9,248 nt of DNA from Candidatus Sumerlaeota bacterium. Lineage in GTDB: Bacteria > Sumerlaeota > Sumerlaeia > UBA8349. Shown here piece by piece: positions 1 to 7,459 of the stretch. The DNA lies in contig DNPO01000220.1 in assembly GCA_003501375.1 (NCBI GenBank), forward strand, positions 1-9,248, given 5' to 3'. How positions within the stretch are numbered: position 1 is the first letter of the stretch; every line of letters begins with the position of its first letter. Below the pieces are notes generated by a model. That model saw only the letters and a list, made by a program, of their open reading frames with translations. It was not told the origin of the DNA and did not search any database. Position numbers and translations under genes: made by a program.

Positions 1-2
1 GC

Positions 3-49
3 GATCAGATGTTTTGTTGTCGCCGCAACCTGATCCGTAATTTTTTTTT
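3..49 (+). terminator. Probable terminator of a gene upstream of the window
   Basis: Bases 3-8 (gatcag) pair with 30-35 (ctgatc), and an inner stem pairs 16-19 (gttg) with 26-29 (caac) around a six-base loop. A seven-base bulge at 9-15 interrupts the left arm. Nine consecutive T residues follow at 41-49, as expected of an intrinsic terminator for a + strand gene that ends before the window. The bulge weakens the case, and the structure could instead be a leader element of the phosphorylase gene. Confidence 0.45.
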
Positions 50-77
50 GTAATCCCACTGGGGAGGCTCATATCCC

Positions 78-2627
78 ATGAAAGTTAATGCCTACACCGT
101 AGTCCCCTGTTTGCCCGAGGCTCTGAAACCTCTTGAGAAACTTGCTTACAATCTTCGTTGGTCTTGGGACCCCTCCACGCTCAGTCTGTTCCAGCGACTG
201 GATCGTGAACTCTGGCAGGAATCGGGCCACAACCCGGTTCGTATGCTGGGAACCATTAAGCAGGAACGCTTGAATGCCGTCTTGCAGGACGATGGTTTCA
301 TGGCACACCTGGAGCGTGCCAGCGATGATTTCGACAAATACATGGGGGGGGTGAACTGGTTCAAGCAGACCTATGGTTCATCTGCCGCCTTAACCGTGGC
401 GTACTTCTCCTTTGAGTTTGGTATCTCCGAAGCGGTTCCGATCTACTCCGGCGGTCTCGGTATCCTCGCGGGCGACCACATCAAGTCGTCGAGCGATCTG
501 GGCTTGCCCATCGTCGGCGTCAGCCTTCTGTATCGCGAAGGTTACTTCCGTCAGTACCTGAATCCCGATGGCTGGCAGCAGGAAATCTATCCGGTCAATG
601 ACTTCTACAACATGCCGGTGCGTCTGCTGACGGACAAGGACAAGAAACCGCTGAAGGTCCGCGTGGAATTCCCCGGACGCATCGTGACGGTTCAGTTGTG
701 GGAAATGGAAGTCGGCCGTTCCAAACTGTTGCTGATGGACGCGAACGTGCCGGAGAATACCCCCGAAGACCGCGACATGACTGCGCAGTTGTACGGTGGC
801 GATCATGAGCAGCGCATGCGCCAGGAAGTGCTGCTGGGCATTGGCGGTATTCGCGCGCTTAAAGCCGCTGGTTACAAACCGGATATTTATCACATGAACG
901 AAGGCCATGCAGCGTTCCTTGCGTTGGAACGTATTCGCATGATTATGGAAGAGCAGAAGGTGGACTTTGATGTTGCAGCGGAGGCCGTGCGCGCCAGCAA
1001 CGTTTTCACCACGCATACGCCAGTGCCCGCAGGCAATGACTCCTTCTCGCCTGCGACGGTGGACTTCTATTTCCATGAGTTCATTCGCTCTCTCGGCATT
1101 GACATGGAAAAATTGCTGGGTCTGGGACGTCAAAACCCCTACGACCGCAACGAACCGTTCTGCATGACAGTATTGGCGTTGAACCACGCTGCTTATTCTA
1201 ACGGTGTTAGTAAATTGCATGGCAGCGTTTCGCGCAAAATGTGGCAACGCGTTTGGCCGGGCACACCGCTTGATGAAGTTCCGATCGGTTCTATCACTAA
1301 CGGCGTTCACACGAGCAGCTGGATTTCCCAGGAATTGGGCAATTTGTTTGACCGCTATCTGGGGCCGGACTGGTCGCGTAATCCCTCTGCCACCGCGCTG
1401 TGGAACCGCGCCGATGAAATCCCGGATGCCGAATTGTGGCGTACGCATGAGCGTCGTCGTGAGCGTCTGGTTGCTTTCGCACGCAAGCGCTTGAAGAAAC
1501 AATTGGTTCAGCGCGGAGCGCCCGAGTCAGAAATTATGGCTTCCGACGAGGTGCTTGATCCCGACGCCCTTACCATCGGGTTTGCCCGTCGTTTCGCTCT
1601 TTACAAACGCGGAACGTTGTTGCTGCGCGATGCCACCCGCTTGAAAAAACTGCTGACGGACAAAGATCGTCCGATTCAGATCATTTTCGCTGGCAAGGCG
1701 CACCCGGCCGATACGATGGCCAAGGACATCATTCGCGAGTTGGTGCATTTCATGCGTGACCCCGCGATTCGTCGCCGCGTTCTCTTCATTGAGGACTACG
1801 ACATGAACGTTGCCCGTTACTTGATGCAGGGTGTGGACGTGTGGCTGAATACGCCACGTCGTCCGCTTGAAGCTTCTGGTACCAGCGGGATGAAGGCTGC
1901 CGCCAACGGTGCGCTCAATCTGAGCATTCTTGATGGCTGGTGGTGCGAGGGGTATGCACCCAACACGGGCTTTGCCATTGGGCAGGGTGAGGAGTGGGAA
2001 GACCTGAATCAGCAAGACGAGATTGAAAGCGCCGCGCTGTACAACATTCTGGAGAAGGAAGTGATTCCCGAGTTCTACGATCGCGCTGCTGACGGTCTGC
2101 CGCGTGCATGGATTCACCGCATGAAGGGTGCCATCCAGCACCTGTGTGCCGGCTTCAATGCCAATCGCATGGTGAATGATTACATTTCCGGGCCATACAT
2201 CGGTGCGGCCAGCGCAGGGATAAAACTTGCCGCTGACAGCCTGGCGGGTGCGAAGGAACTGTGCGAATGGAAGAAGCGCATGCGGCAGAATTGGAACGCG
2301 GTTCAGTTGGTGGACCTGAAGACTCCGACGGACAAAGAGGTATTGGTGGGCAAGGAATTGCCGATTCAAGCCACGATTCGCTTGGGCGCTATTCAGCCGA
2401 CTGAAGTGCGGGTGGAAGCCTATTTTGGCGAGTTGAACTACAAAGGCGAGATCACGAATGCGACAGCGGCAACATTGGCATTTGATTCGGTGTCCGATGG
2501 CGTGTGCCTGTTCAAAGGCTCGATCACTTGTTCGACTTCGGGACGCTTCGGGTTTGGGTTGCGGGTGTTACCAGCCCACGAGTCGCTGGTGTCGCAGTTT
2601 GAGAGCAAGTTGATCTACTGGGCATAA
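78..2627 (+). CDS. glgP: Alpha-glucan (glycogen/maltodextrin) phosphorylase, DUF3417-type
   Basis: This 849-residue cytosolic enzyme of glycosyltransferase family 35 should release glucose-1-phosphate from alpha-1,4-glucans using phosphate and pyridoxal phosphate (EC 2.4.1.1). An N-terminal DUF3417 region (about residues 10-95, with LAYNLRWSWDP) precedes the phosphorylase core. Core signatures include YFSFEFGISE, YSGGLGILAGDH, HMNEGHAAF, THTPVPAGND and ITNGVH. The PLP-lysine motif EASGTSGMKAAANG places the Schiff-base lysine at K606. The C-terminus ends in LIYWA, like other members of this branch, and the length is normal for it, so the gene looks intact. GGAGG at 63-67, ten bases before the ATG, supports the start. 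It is flanked by terminators and is probably monocistronic. The family is certain; glycogen versus maltodextrin preference cannot be read from the sequence. Confidence 0.96.
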   Translation: MKVNAYTVVPCLPEALKPLEKLAYNLRWSWDPSTLSLFQRLDRELWQESGHNPVRMLGTIKQERLNAVLQDDGFMAHLERASDDFDKYMGGVNWFKQTYGSSAALTVAYFSFEFGISEAVPIYSGGLGILAGDHIKSSSDLGLPIVGVSLLYREGYFRQYLNPDGWQQEIYPVNDFYNMPVRLLTDKDKKPLKVRVEFPGRIVTVQLWEMEVGRSKLLLMDANVPENTPEDRDMTAQLYGGDHEQRMRQEVLLGIGGIRALKAAGYKPDIYHMNEGHAAFLALERIRMIMEEQKVDFDVAAEAVRASNVFTTHTPVPAGNDSFSPATVDFYFHEFIRSLGIDMEKLLGLGRQNPYDRNEPFCMTVLALNHAAYSNGVSKLHGSVSRKMWQRVWPGTPLDEVPIGSITNGVHTSSWISQELGNLFDRYLGPDWSRNPSATALWNRADEIPDAELWRTHERRRERLVAFARKRLKKQLVQRGAPESEIMASDEVLDPDALTIGFARRFALYKRGTLLLRDATRLKKLLTDKDRPIQIIFAGKAHPADTMAKDIIRELVHFMRDPAIRRRVLFIEDYDMNVARYLMQGVDVWLNTPRRPLEASGTSGMKAAANGALNLSILDGWWCEGYAPNTGFAIGQGEEWEDLNQQDEIESAALYNILEKEVIPEFYDRAADGLPRAWIHRMKGAIQHLCAGFNANRMVNDYISGPYIGAASAGIKLAADSLAGAKELCEWKKRMRQNWNAVQLVDLKTPTDKEVLVGKELPIQATIRLGAIQPTEVRVEAYFGELNYKGEITNATAATLAFDSVSDGVCLFKGSITCSTSGRFGFGLRVLPAHESLVSQFESKLIYWA

Positions 2628-2660
2628 GGCGGTCGCATGCTCTGTAGCATAGAAAAAGAG

Positions 2661-2708
2661 CGCCCCGTTTATCTGCGATGTGCGGATGAACGGGGCGTTT
2701 GGGTTTTA
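2661..2708 (+). terminator. Rho-independent terminator after glgP
   Basis: cgccccgtt (2661-2669) pairs perfectly with aacggggcg (2689-2697). The stem can extend inward through an atc/gat pairing. A T-rich tail with embedded GGG follows (2698-2707). It lies 33 bases after the phosphorylase stop and separates that gene from the flippase. Confidence 0.85.
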
Positions 2709-2745
2709 GTGATGCGAAGCATTATTTGACACTGGAGTTTGTCTT

Positions 2746-4245
2746 TTGCTGTCTTCTCCCCCAAAACGCCTTCTGCTCAACACGGTTGCGAATTTGTTCG
2801 GGCGCTTCTGGGCCAAGGCGCTTGCCCTGCTGATTGTCCCGTTTCTTATCAAGCATCTGGGGGATGGCGGTTGGGGCGTGTACTGCTTGGGCGGTTCCGC
2901 TGCCATGTTGATTTCGCTGGCGGATCCGGCTCTGACCTCTGGTTACACCAAAGTTTTTTCGGAGTACATTGCCAAGGGGCGGGCGGCGGACCTCAAGCGA
3001 TTGGTAATTGCCGGGTTTGTGATTTATGGCTCCTGGAGCGTGGCGTTGCTTGCGCTTACCTGGGTTTTGATGCCGCACATTCTGGCGCTCGCGGGTATTT
3101 CACCCGCGGTACACCCGGAAGCGGGATTTTTCTTTTTTGCGTTGTTTGGATGGCGCTTTATTGCGGAAACTTTCAATGTTTTTTATCACCTCCTCAATGC
3201 CGCGCAGCGCATGACTACCGCAAGTATGTTCACCATGATTGGCGCGCTGATTCATTACGTTGCCATTATTGTGGTGATCATGTGCAACGGCGGGTTAGTC
3301 GCGTTGGGCTGGGTGTTCATGGCGTCATCGCTGCTTCAGGGGTTGTTGTTGATGATCCCTGCGCCAGGAATTTTGCGCAGCGTGCCACGCCTGGTAAATG
3401 CCACTCCACTGGGGTATCAGGTCCGTTATCTGCTTGCTTTTGCCTGGCCGCTGAAACTCGCGGCGAATTGTGAAACGGTGGTTTTGCAAACGGATAAGTT
3501 TTTTATTGCGCACTGGGCTGGTGTGGTGGCGAACGGGTTTTACCAAAAGGGAACCATCCTCACAATTGTGCTGCGTGAACTTTTGCGCGTTTGCACCAAT
3601 GCGTTGTTGCCGGTAGCCACAACGCTTGTCGCGACCGGGAACAAGGAATTGCTCCGTGAGGCACACCGCCGTTCGGCGTTGATTTATGCACGGATTACCG
3701 CGCCCGTTTTTCTTTTCTTATTGCCAGCGGCACCGTTCTTATTATTGCTCTGGTTGGGCGAAGCCCCCTCGGTTGAGGCGGTCTTAGGGATGACATTGAC
3801 GGGCTTGGCATTTCATGCGGGGACGGCATTTTCGGTTTCGATGGAATTTGGCGCGGCATCTCACCTGCCGCATTTGCAGATGCGCTCCGCTTTTTTATCG
3901 GCGATTATCAGCCTGGTTTTGGATGCTGTACTGATTCCATTTTTGGGGTGCTGGGGCGCGGGTTTGGCGTCGTTTATTGCTCTGGGCGCAAGCAGCCTTT
4001 ATTACGCGCGGGTCATCTCACGGATTTTACACGAACCATTTGGACCGTTTGTTTGGCAGATTTATTTGGAACCTTTCCTCGCAGCCATTGTGCCCGCGCT
4101 GGGCCTGATGCTCATCACTTGGTCGTCGCGTCATGCGGAATGGGTTCTATCCGGGCACCGCTGGATGGCTCTGGGGCAGTTGTGCTGGATGAGTTTCGTG
4201 TACGTAATAGTATACGCGGCGCTGATGCTGGGGCGGAAGCGGTGA
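2746..4245 (+). CDS. MOP-superfamily polysaccharide flippase (Wzx/RfbX-like)
   Basis: This 499-residue integral membrane protein has roughly twelve hydrophobic segments across its length and a basic C-terminal end (GRKR). The N-terminus has the usual look of lipopolysaccharide or O-antigen flippases: a short basic segment, then a helix containing LIVPFLIKHLG, followed by WGVYCL. A mid-protein segment, TDKFFIAHWAGVVANGFYQKG (D250 onward), resembles the second-half start of Wzx-type transporters. Such proteins move undecaprenyl-linked glycans or related lipids across the cytoplasmic membrane; the substrate cannot be inferred here. The start is TTG, chosen because in-frame stops lie at 2707-2712 and tggag (2733-2737) sits eight bases upstream. 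No glycosyltransferases lie beside it, which is unusual for a glycan-cluster flippase. MurJ is a less likely alternative because its characteristic motifs are not evident. Confidence 0.82.
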   Translation: MLSSPPKRLLLNTVANLFGRFWAKALALLIVPFLIKHLGDGGWGVYCLGGSAAMLISLADPALTSGYTKVFSEYIAKGRAADLKRLVIAGFVIYGSWSVALLALTWVLMPHILALAGISPAVHPEAGFFFFALFGWRFIAETFNVFYHLLNAAQRMTTASMFTMIGALIHYVAIIVVIMCNGGLVALGWVFMASSLLQGLLLMIPAPGILRSVPRLVNATPLGYQVRYLLAFAWPLKLAANCETVVLQTDKFFIAHWAGVVANGFYQKGTILTIVLRELLRVCTNALLPVATTLVATGNKELLREAHRRSALIYARITAPVFLFLLPAAPFLLLLWLGEAPSVEAVLGMTLTGLAFHAGTAFSVSMEFGAASHLPHLQMRSAFLSAIISLVLDAVLIPFLGCWGAGLASFIALGASSLYYARVISRILHEPFGPFVWQIYLEPFLAAIVPALGLMLITWSSRHAEWVLSGHRWMALGQLCWMSFVYVIVYAALMLGRKR

Positions 4246-4273
4246 GTGCAGGGAAAAATACCCCATAAAATTG

Positions 4274-4302
4274 TTGGTTTTTCCAGCATTCCTTTGTAGA
4301 AT
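4274..4302 (+). promoter_or_regulatory. Candidate sigma-70-type promoter of the HEAT-repeat gene
   Basis: TTGGTT (4274-4279) and TAGAAT (4297-4302) are separated by 17 bases. The -10 matches consensus at five of six positions, but the -35 at only three. The predicted transcript starts near 4309 and has a leader of about 64 bases. That leader holds a small perfect hairpin, gcggc-gtgt-gccgc, at 4320-4333. There is no terminator between the flippase and this site, so read-through is also possible. Confidence 0.4.
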
Positions 4303-4372
4303 GTGCCCATTGTTAGGTTGCGGCGTGTGCCGCCCGCTCCCATGCGGAAATGAGCAGGGAAGGCGCTACAGC

Positions 4373-5287
4373 GTGAGTATCGCTCATAAACTACTTCTAT
4401 TGATTGCCGTATGCGTGGTTACGTCTACGCTGGCGATAGTTTTTTATCCGCGCTCGGCCAGTAATAGTTCGACGACGCCTCTTGCTTCGGCTGCGCGGAG
4501 TAGTGTTGCGTCATCCTCTGATACCGCGACCACTTCTTCCACGGCTGTTGCTTCGACCAATGTTTCTACACAAGCCTCTCCTAATTCCTTCATGTTGCGT
4601 TTGCAGATTTTAAGTGGTGCACCTGAGATCCGCGAAAAGGCCATCGGAATGCTGGTGGAGTTGCTGCGGAAAGGAATCGGGCGCGAGGTATTGAGTGAAA
4701 TGCTGGATTCCGGTTTACCGGAGTTGGAAGAAGAAGCGCTGCACCAAATTTGCAATTTGCCGCAGGAAGCCCGTCCTCCCGTTTTGGAAAAATGCCTGGA
4801 CAACAAGTCTAAGTCGTTCCGGCTGGAGGCGCTTCAGTTAATGCGCGACCTGAACGGGCCGGACGTGAATAGTTTGTTTGTAAAAGCAATTCAGGACCCG
4901 GAGCCAGAGGTTTTGACTGCGGTTACGGATTTGTTTTCCTCCTGCAGTGATCAGCCGTTACAAAAGGCCGCTGCCGCTGGGTTGAAAAGTCCGAACGAGG
5001 GAATTCGCACGGCGGCTTTGGGGTATTTGCACGACACGCGCGCGTGGCTTTCGTTGGAAGTTTTGATTCAACAGGGATTGAATAGTTCGTATCCAGACGT
5101 GGTGCATGGTTCGGCTGATGCGCTGCGCGTGCTGACCCAGGCGGATGTGAATTCAGATAATTATTCCGATTGGGCCAAGTGGTACAAAGAGAATGGCCGC
5201 AAGTGGGCGGTGGATAATGACCCCACCTTTGGAACCGTTGCTGCCTCCACTTTGCCCGCTTTGCCCCCGGGATATGGTAAGAAATAG
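4373..5287 (+). CDS. Membrane-anchored HEAT-repeat protein of unknown function
   Basis: I read this as a 304-residue protein starting at GTG, because agggaagg (4356-4363) lies about nine bases upstream and translation then begins directly with a signal-anchor: MSIAHK followed by a hydrophobic stretch at residues 7-24. A Ser/Thr/Ala-rich, low-complexity linker (about 28-70) separates this from an alpha-helical region (about 73-250) of degenerate HEAT-like repeats, for example REKAIGMLVELL, SFRLEALQLM and PEVLTAVTDLF. The C-terminal part contains DWAKWYKENGRKW, a motif I associate with HEAT proteins of Planctomycetes and Verrucomicrobia. The sorting signal suggests a repeat domain held outside the cytoplasmic membrane, probably as a protein-binding scaffold. 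No catalytic residues are visible and no partner is evident. The architecture is well supported; the function is unknown. Confidence 0.75.
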   Translation: MSIAHKLLLLIAVCVVTSTLAIVFYPRSASNSSTTPLASAARSSVASSSDTATTSSTAVASTNVSTQASPNSFMLRLQILSGAPEIREKAIGMLVELLRKGIGREVLSEMLDSGLPELEEEALHQICNLPQEARPPVLEKCLDNKSKSFRLEALQLMRDLNGPDVNSLFVKAIQDPEPEVLTAVTDLFSSCSDQPLQKAAAAGLKSPNEGIRTAALGYLHDTRAWLSLEVLIQQGLNSSYPDVVHGSADALRVLTQADVNSDNYSDWAKWYKENGRKWAVDNDPTFGTVAASTLPALPPGYGKK

Positions 5288-5312
5288 GTATTGGGAGATA
5301 ATTGTAAAAATC

Positions 5313-5548
5313 AAATTTTTAGGTGTTTGTTTAGGGCCGGAGGCCCGACAGGAAATAGCCCGTAAGGGCGGGCTTCAGGATTAAAAATTTAAGAGCGCCG
5401 AAGGTGCGATACTTATTACTCTGAACCCTCTGCGGTTAACAGTGTCGGCCCTCCGGGCCTGTTTTGTTTTTTGTTCGTGTAGCCCGCCCTCACGGGCGGG
5501 CCTATTACCTACCGGGCCTCCGGCCCTAAAACAAAACCCCTCTAATTT
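5313..5548. repeat. Composite inverted-repeat element made of GC-rich mini-hairpins (MITE or REPIN-like)
   Basis: Most of the gap between the HEAT gene and the carbamoyltransferase gene is one imperfect palindrome. Its strongest arms are a 16-base exact inverted repeat: 5332-5347 (tagggccggaggcccg) and 5513-5528 (cgggcctccggcccta). Similarity continues outward to about 5313 and 5548 and inward through a second GC-rich hairpin on each side (5357-5374 and 5481-5501). Seven short hairpins can be drawn: 5334-5346, 5358-5373, 5395-5407, 5424-5437, 5447-5459, 5482-5501 and 5514-5526. Four of these have a five-base stem with a three-base loop. I see no open frame with a credible start inside, no CRISPR-like direct-repeat spacing and no clear target-site duplication. 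The form fits a non-autonomous mobile element or REP-type doublet; copy number in the genome is unknown. Confidence 0.7.
5447..5473 (+). terminator. Terminator-like hairpin inside the inverted-repeat element
   Basis: ggccc (5447-5451), loop tcc, gggcc (5455-5459) is followed by a T-rich run (5460-5473) interrupted by single G residues. It could terminate transcripts leaving the HEAT-repeat gene. The stem is only five base pairs and belongs to the repeat element, so termination may be incidental. Confidence 0.4.
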
Positions 5549-5603
5549 CTTGGAGTTTTGCAGTTGTCTCCCCATCGCCTGCTTTTTTTAAGGACTGAAT
5601 TCC

Positions 5604-7433
5604 ATGTACATCCTCGGCATTTCCGCCTTCTACCACGATAGCGCCGCCTGCCTTTTGCGGGAGGGCACGGTGGTTGCCGCTGCACAGGAAGAGCGATTTA
5701 CGCGGGTGAAGCACGATCCGGGATTTCCGAAAAATGCCGTGCAGTATTGCTTGGATACGGCCGGGATTGATGCGTCGCAACTGGACTGTGTTGTTTTTTA
5801 CGAGAAGCCGTTGTTGCACTTGGAGCGCTTGCTCGAAACCGCGTTGGCCGAAGCACCGCGTGGGTTTGGCATGTTCTTAAAAATGATTCCCGTGTGGGCC
5901 GGACAAAAACTCCGCATGCCACGCCTGATTGATTCTGGACTGGGCGACTTGTATAAAGGGCCATTGCTCTTTACCGCGCACCACGAATCGCATGCCGCCA
6001 GCGCATTTTTCCCGTCGCCATTTGACGAAGCCGCTATTTGCACCATTGATGGTGTGGGCGAGTGGAGCACCACCACGATTGGCTATGGCGAAGGCAACCG
6101 CGTGCACCTGACGGAAGAAATCCGTTTCCCGCATTCGCTGGGGCTGCTCTACTCGGCGTTCACGTATTACCTAGGTTTCAAGGTGAATTCTGGCGAGTAC
6201 AAGGTGATGGGGCTTGCGCCCTACGGCGATCCGAAGTATGTGGACCTAATCACGGATAACTTAATTGATATTCGTGAGGATGGCTCGTACTGGATGGACA
6301 TGCGATATTTTAACTACTGCGCGGGCGAGACCATGACCGGCCCGAAGTTTGATGAATTGTTCGGTGCGCCCGCGCGTAAACCCGAGTCGCAACTGACGCA
6401 GCGGGAGATGGATATTGCGGCGAGCCTGCAAGTGGTAACGGAACGCGTGATGCTCAACATTGCGCGGCGCGCCCGCGAAACCACGGGTAAGAAAAACCTG
6501 TGCCTGGCGGGTGGGTGCGCGCTGAACTGCGTGGCAAACGGGCGTATTTTGCGCGAGAAAATTTTTGATAAGATTTGGATTCAACCCGCAGCGGGCGATG
6601 CCGGGGGCGCGTTGGGCGCTGCATTGACGGCGTGGCACCATGCGTATGACAAACCGCGATCGAGCGTCAAACCCGATGGCCAGTACGGATCGTATTTAGG
6701 CCCGGCGTTTAATGATGAGCAAACGCAAACCGCTTTGGATGCGGAAAAAGCCGTGTATACCCGTTTTGAAAAAGCCGAAGATGTCGCGGAAGCCACCGCG
6801 CAGATTTTGGCCGAAGAAAAGGTGGTCGGTTGGTTCCAGGGCCGCATGGAATATGGCCCGCGCGCACTCGGCAACCGCAGCATTTTGGGCGACCCGCGTT
6901 CCGACCGCATGCAGAAGGTACTGAACCTGAAAATTAAATTTCGCGAATCGTTCCGTCCCTTCGCACCGAGCGTCCTGGCGGATAAATGCTCCGAATATTT
7001 TGACTTGCCCGAGGATGTGGACAGCCCTTACATGTTATTGGTGGCAGATGTGCAGTCGGACAAGCGGCGCGGGAACCGGGATGAGGAACGGCATTTGTTT
7101 GGATTGGATCGATTGAACCGCGCGCGCTCGGTCATTCCGGCCATAACGCACGTAGATTACAGTGCACGCATTCAAACAGTAGACAAGGAGCGCAATCCTG
7201 TGTATTATCGGCTCATTGAGGCGTTCGAGCGCCTTACGGGCTGTCCTGTCATAATTAATACGAGTTTCAATGTGCGCGGAGAGCCGATTGTTTGCTCGCC
7301 CGCGGACGCTTATCGGTGTTTCATGAACACCGGCATGGATGTGCTTGTTGTCGGCAATTATCTTCTTCGCAAGGAAGACCAGCCGGTGCGTGAAGATCGT
7401 GAAGAGTATTTAAAGCAGTTTCAACTGGACTAA
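5604..7433 (+). CDS. O-carbamoyltransferase, NodU/CmcH/TobZ family
   Basis: This 609-residue cytosolic enzyme should transfer the carbamoyl group of carbamoyl phosphate, through a carbamoyl-adenylate, to a hydroxyl of a sugar or metabolite. The N-terminal Kae1-like domain (about 1-360) begins MYILGISAFYHDSAACLL. Its metal and nucleotide site is visible: HHESHAASAF gives H126 and H130, then D149 in TIDGVGEW, and D332 in AAGDAGGALGAA. The H-to-D spacing matches that known for TobZ. The C-terminal YrdC-like carbamoyltransferase domain (about 395-600) carries RMEYGPRALGNRSI (R414 onward) and NTSFNVRGEPIV (N552 onward). Both domains are complete. The ATG is supported by aagga (5590-5594), nine bases upstream. 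The upstream repeat element may have brought or displaced its promoter. The acceptor is unknown; the flippase nearby makes a surface glycan possible but unproven. Confidence 0.93.
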   Translation: MYILGISAFYHDSAACLLREGTVVAAAQEERFTRVKHDPGFPKNAVQYCLDTAGIDASQLDCVVFYEKPLLHLERLLETALAEAPRGFGMFLKMIPVWAGQKLRMPRLIDSGLGDLYKGPLLFTAHHESHAASAFFPSPFDEAAICTIDGVGEWSTTTIGYGEGNRVHLTEEIRFPHSLGLLYSAFTYYLGFKVNSGEYKVMGLAPYGDPKYVDLITDNLIDIREDGSYWMDMRYFNYCAGETMTGPKFDELFGAPARKPESQLTQREMDIAASLQVVTERVMLNIARRARETTGKKNLCLAGGCALNCVANGRILREKIFDKIWIQPAAGDAGGALGAALTAWHHAYDKPRSSVKPDGQYGSYLGPAFNDEQTQTALDAEKAVYTRFEKAEDVAEATAQILAEEKVVGWFQGRMEYGPRALGNRSILGDPRSDRMQKVLNLKIKFRESFRPFAPSVLADKCSEYFDLPEDVDSPYMLLVADVQSDKRRGNRDEERHLFGLDRLNRARSVIPAITHVDYSARIQTVDKERNPVYYRLIEAFERLTGCPVIINTSFNVRGEPIVCSPADAYRCFMNTGMDVLVVGNYLLRKEDQPVREDREEYLKQFQLD

Positions 7434-7459
7434 ATAAAAAATACGGAAGCAATTACGAG

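Noticed and set aside
390..2369. Long minus-strand open frames opposite glgP (390-1502 and 1527-2369)
   Set aside because: They lie antisense to a conserved, complete enzyme gene, have no recognisable domains and arise from its codon bias.
2726..2731. Perfect TTGACA -35 hexamer just before the flippase start
   Set aside because: Its -10 would fall inside the coding sequence, past the TTG start codon at 2746, so it cannot give a normal transcript of that gene. It is probably chance.
2739..3473. Plus-strand open frame of 244 codons overlapping the flippase in another frame
   Set aside because: The composition is odd (Cys/His/Arg-rich) with no family signature. The overlapping frame gives a clear multi-helix transporter.
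4271..4372. In-frame TTG start at 4271 giving a 34-residue N-terminal extension to the HEAT protein
   Set aside because: The extension is Cys/Pro-rich, has no ribosome binding site and overlaps the candidate promoter. The GTG at 4373 has a good site and begins directly at the signal-anchor.
4400..4420. Possible lipoprotein signal (IAVC) in the HEAT protein
   Set aside because: The residue before the cysteine is valine, not the G/A/S usually required, and hydrophobicity continues beyond the cysteine, so a signal-anchor fits better.
5332..5528. CRISPR array
   Set aside because: The repeats are inverted rather than direct, unevenly spaced and of different lengths, and there is no cas gene.
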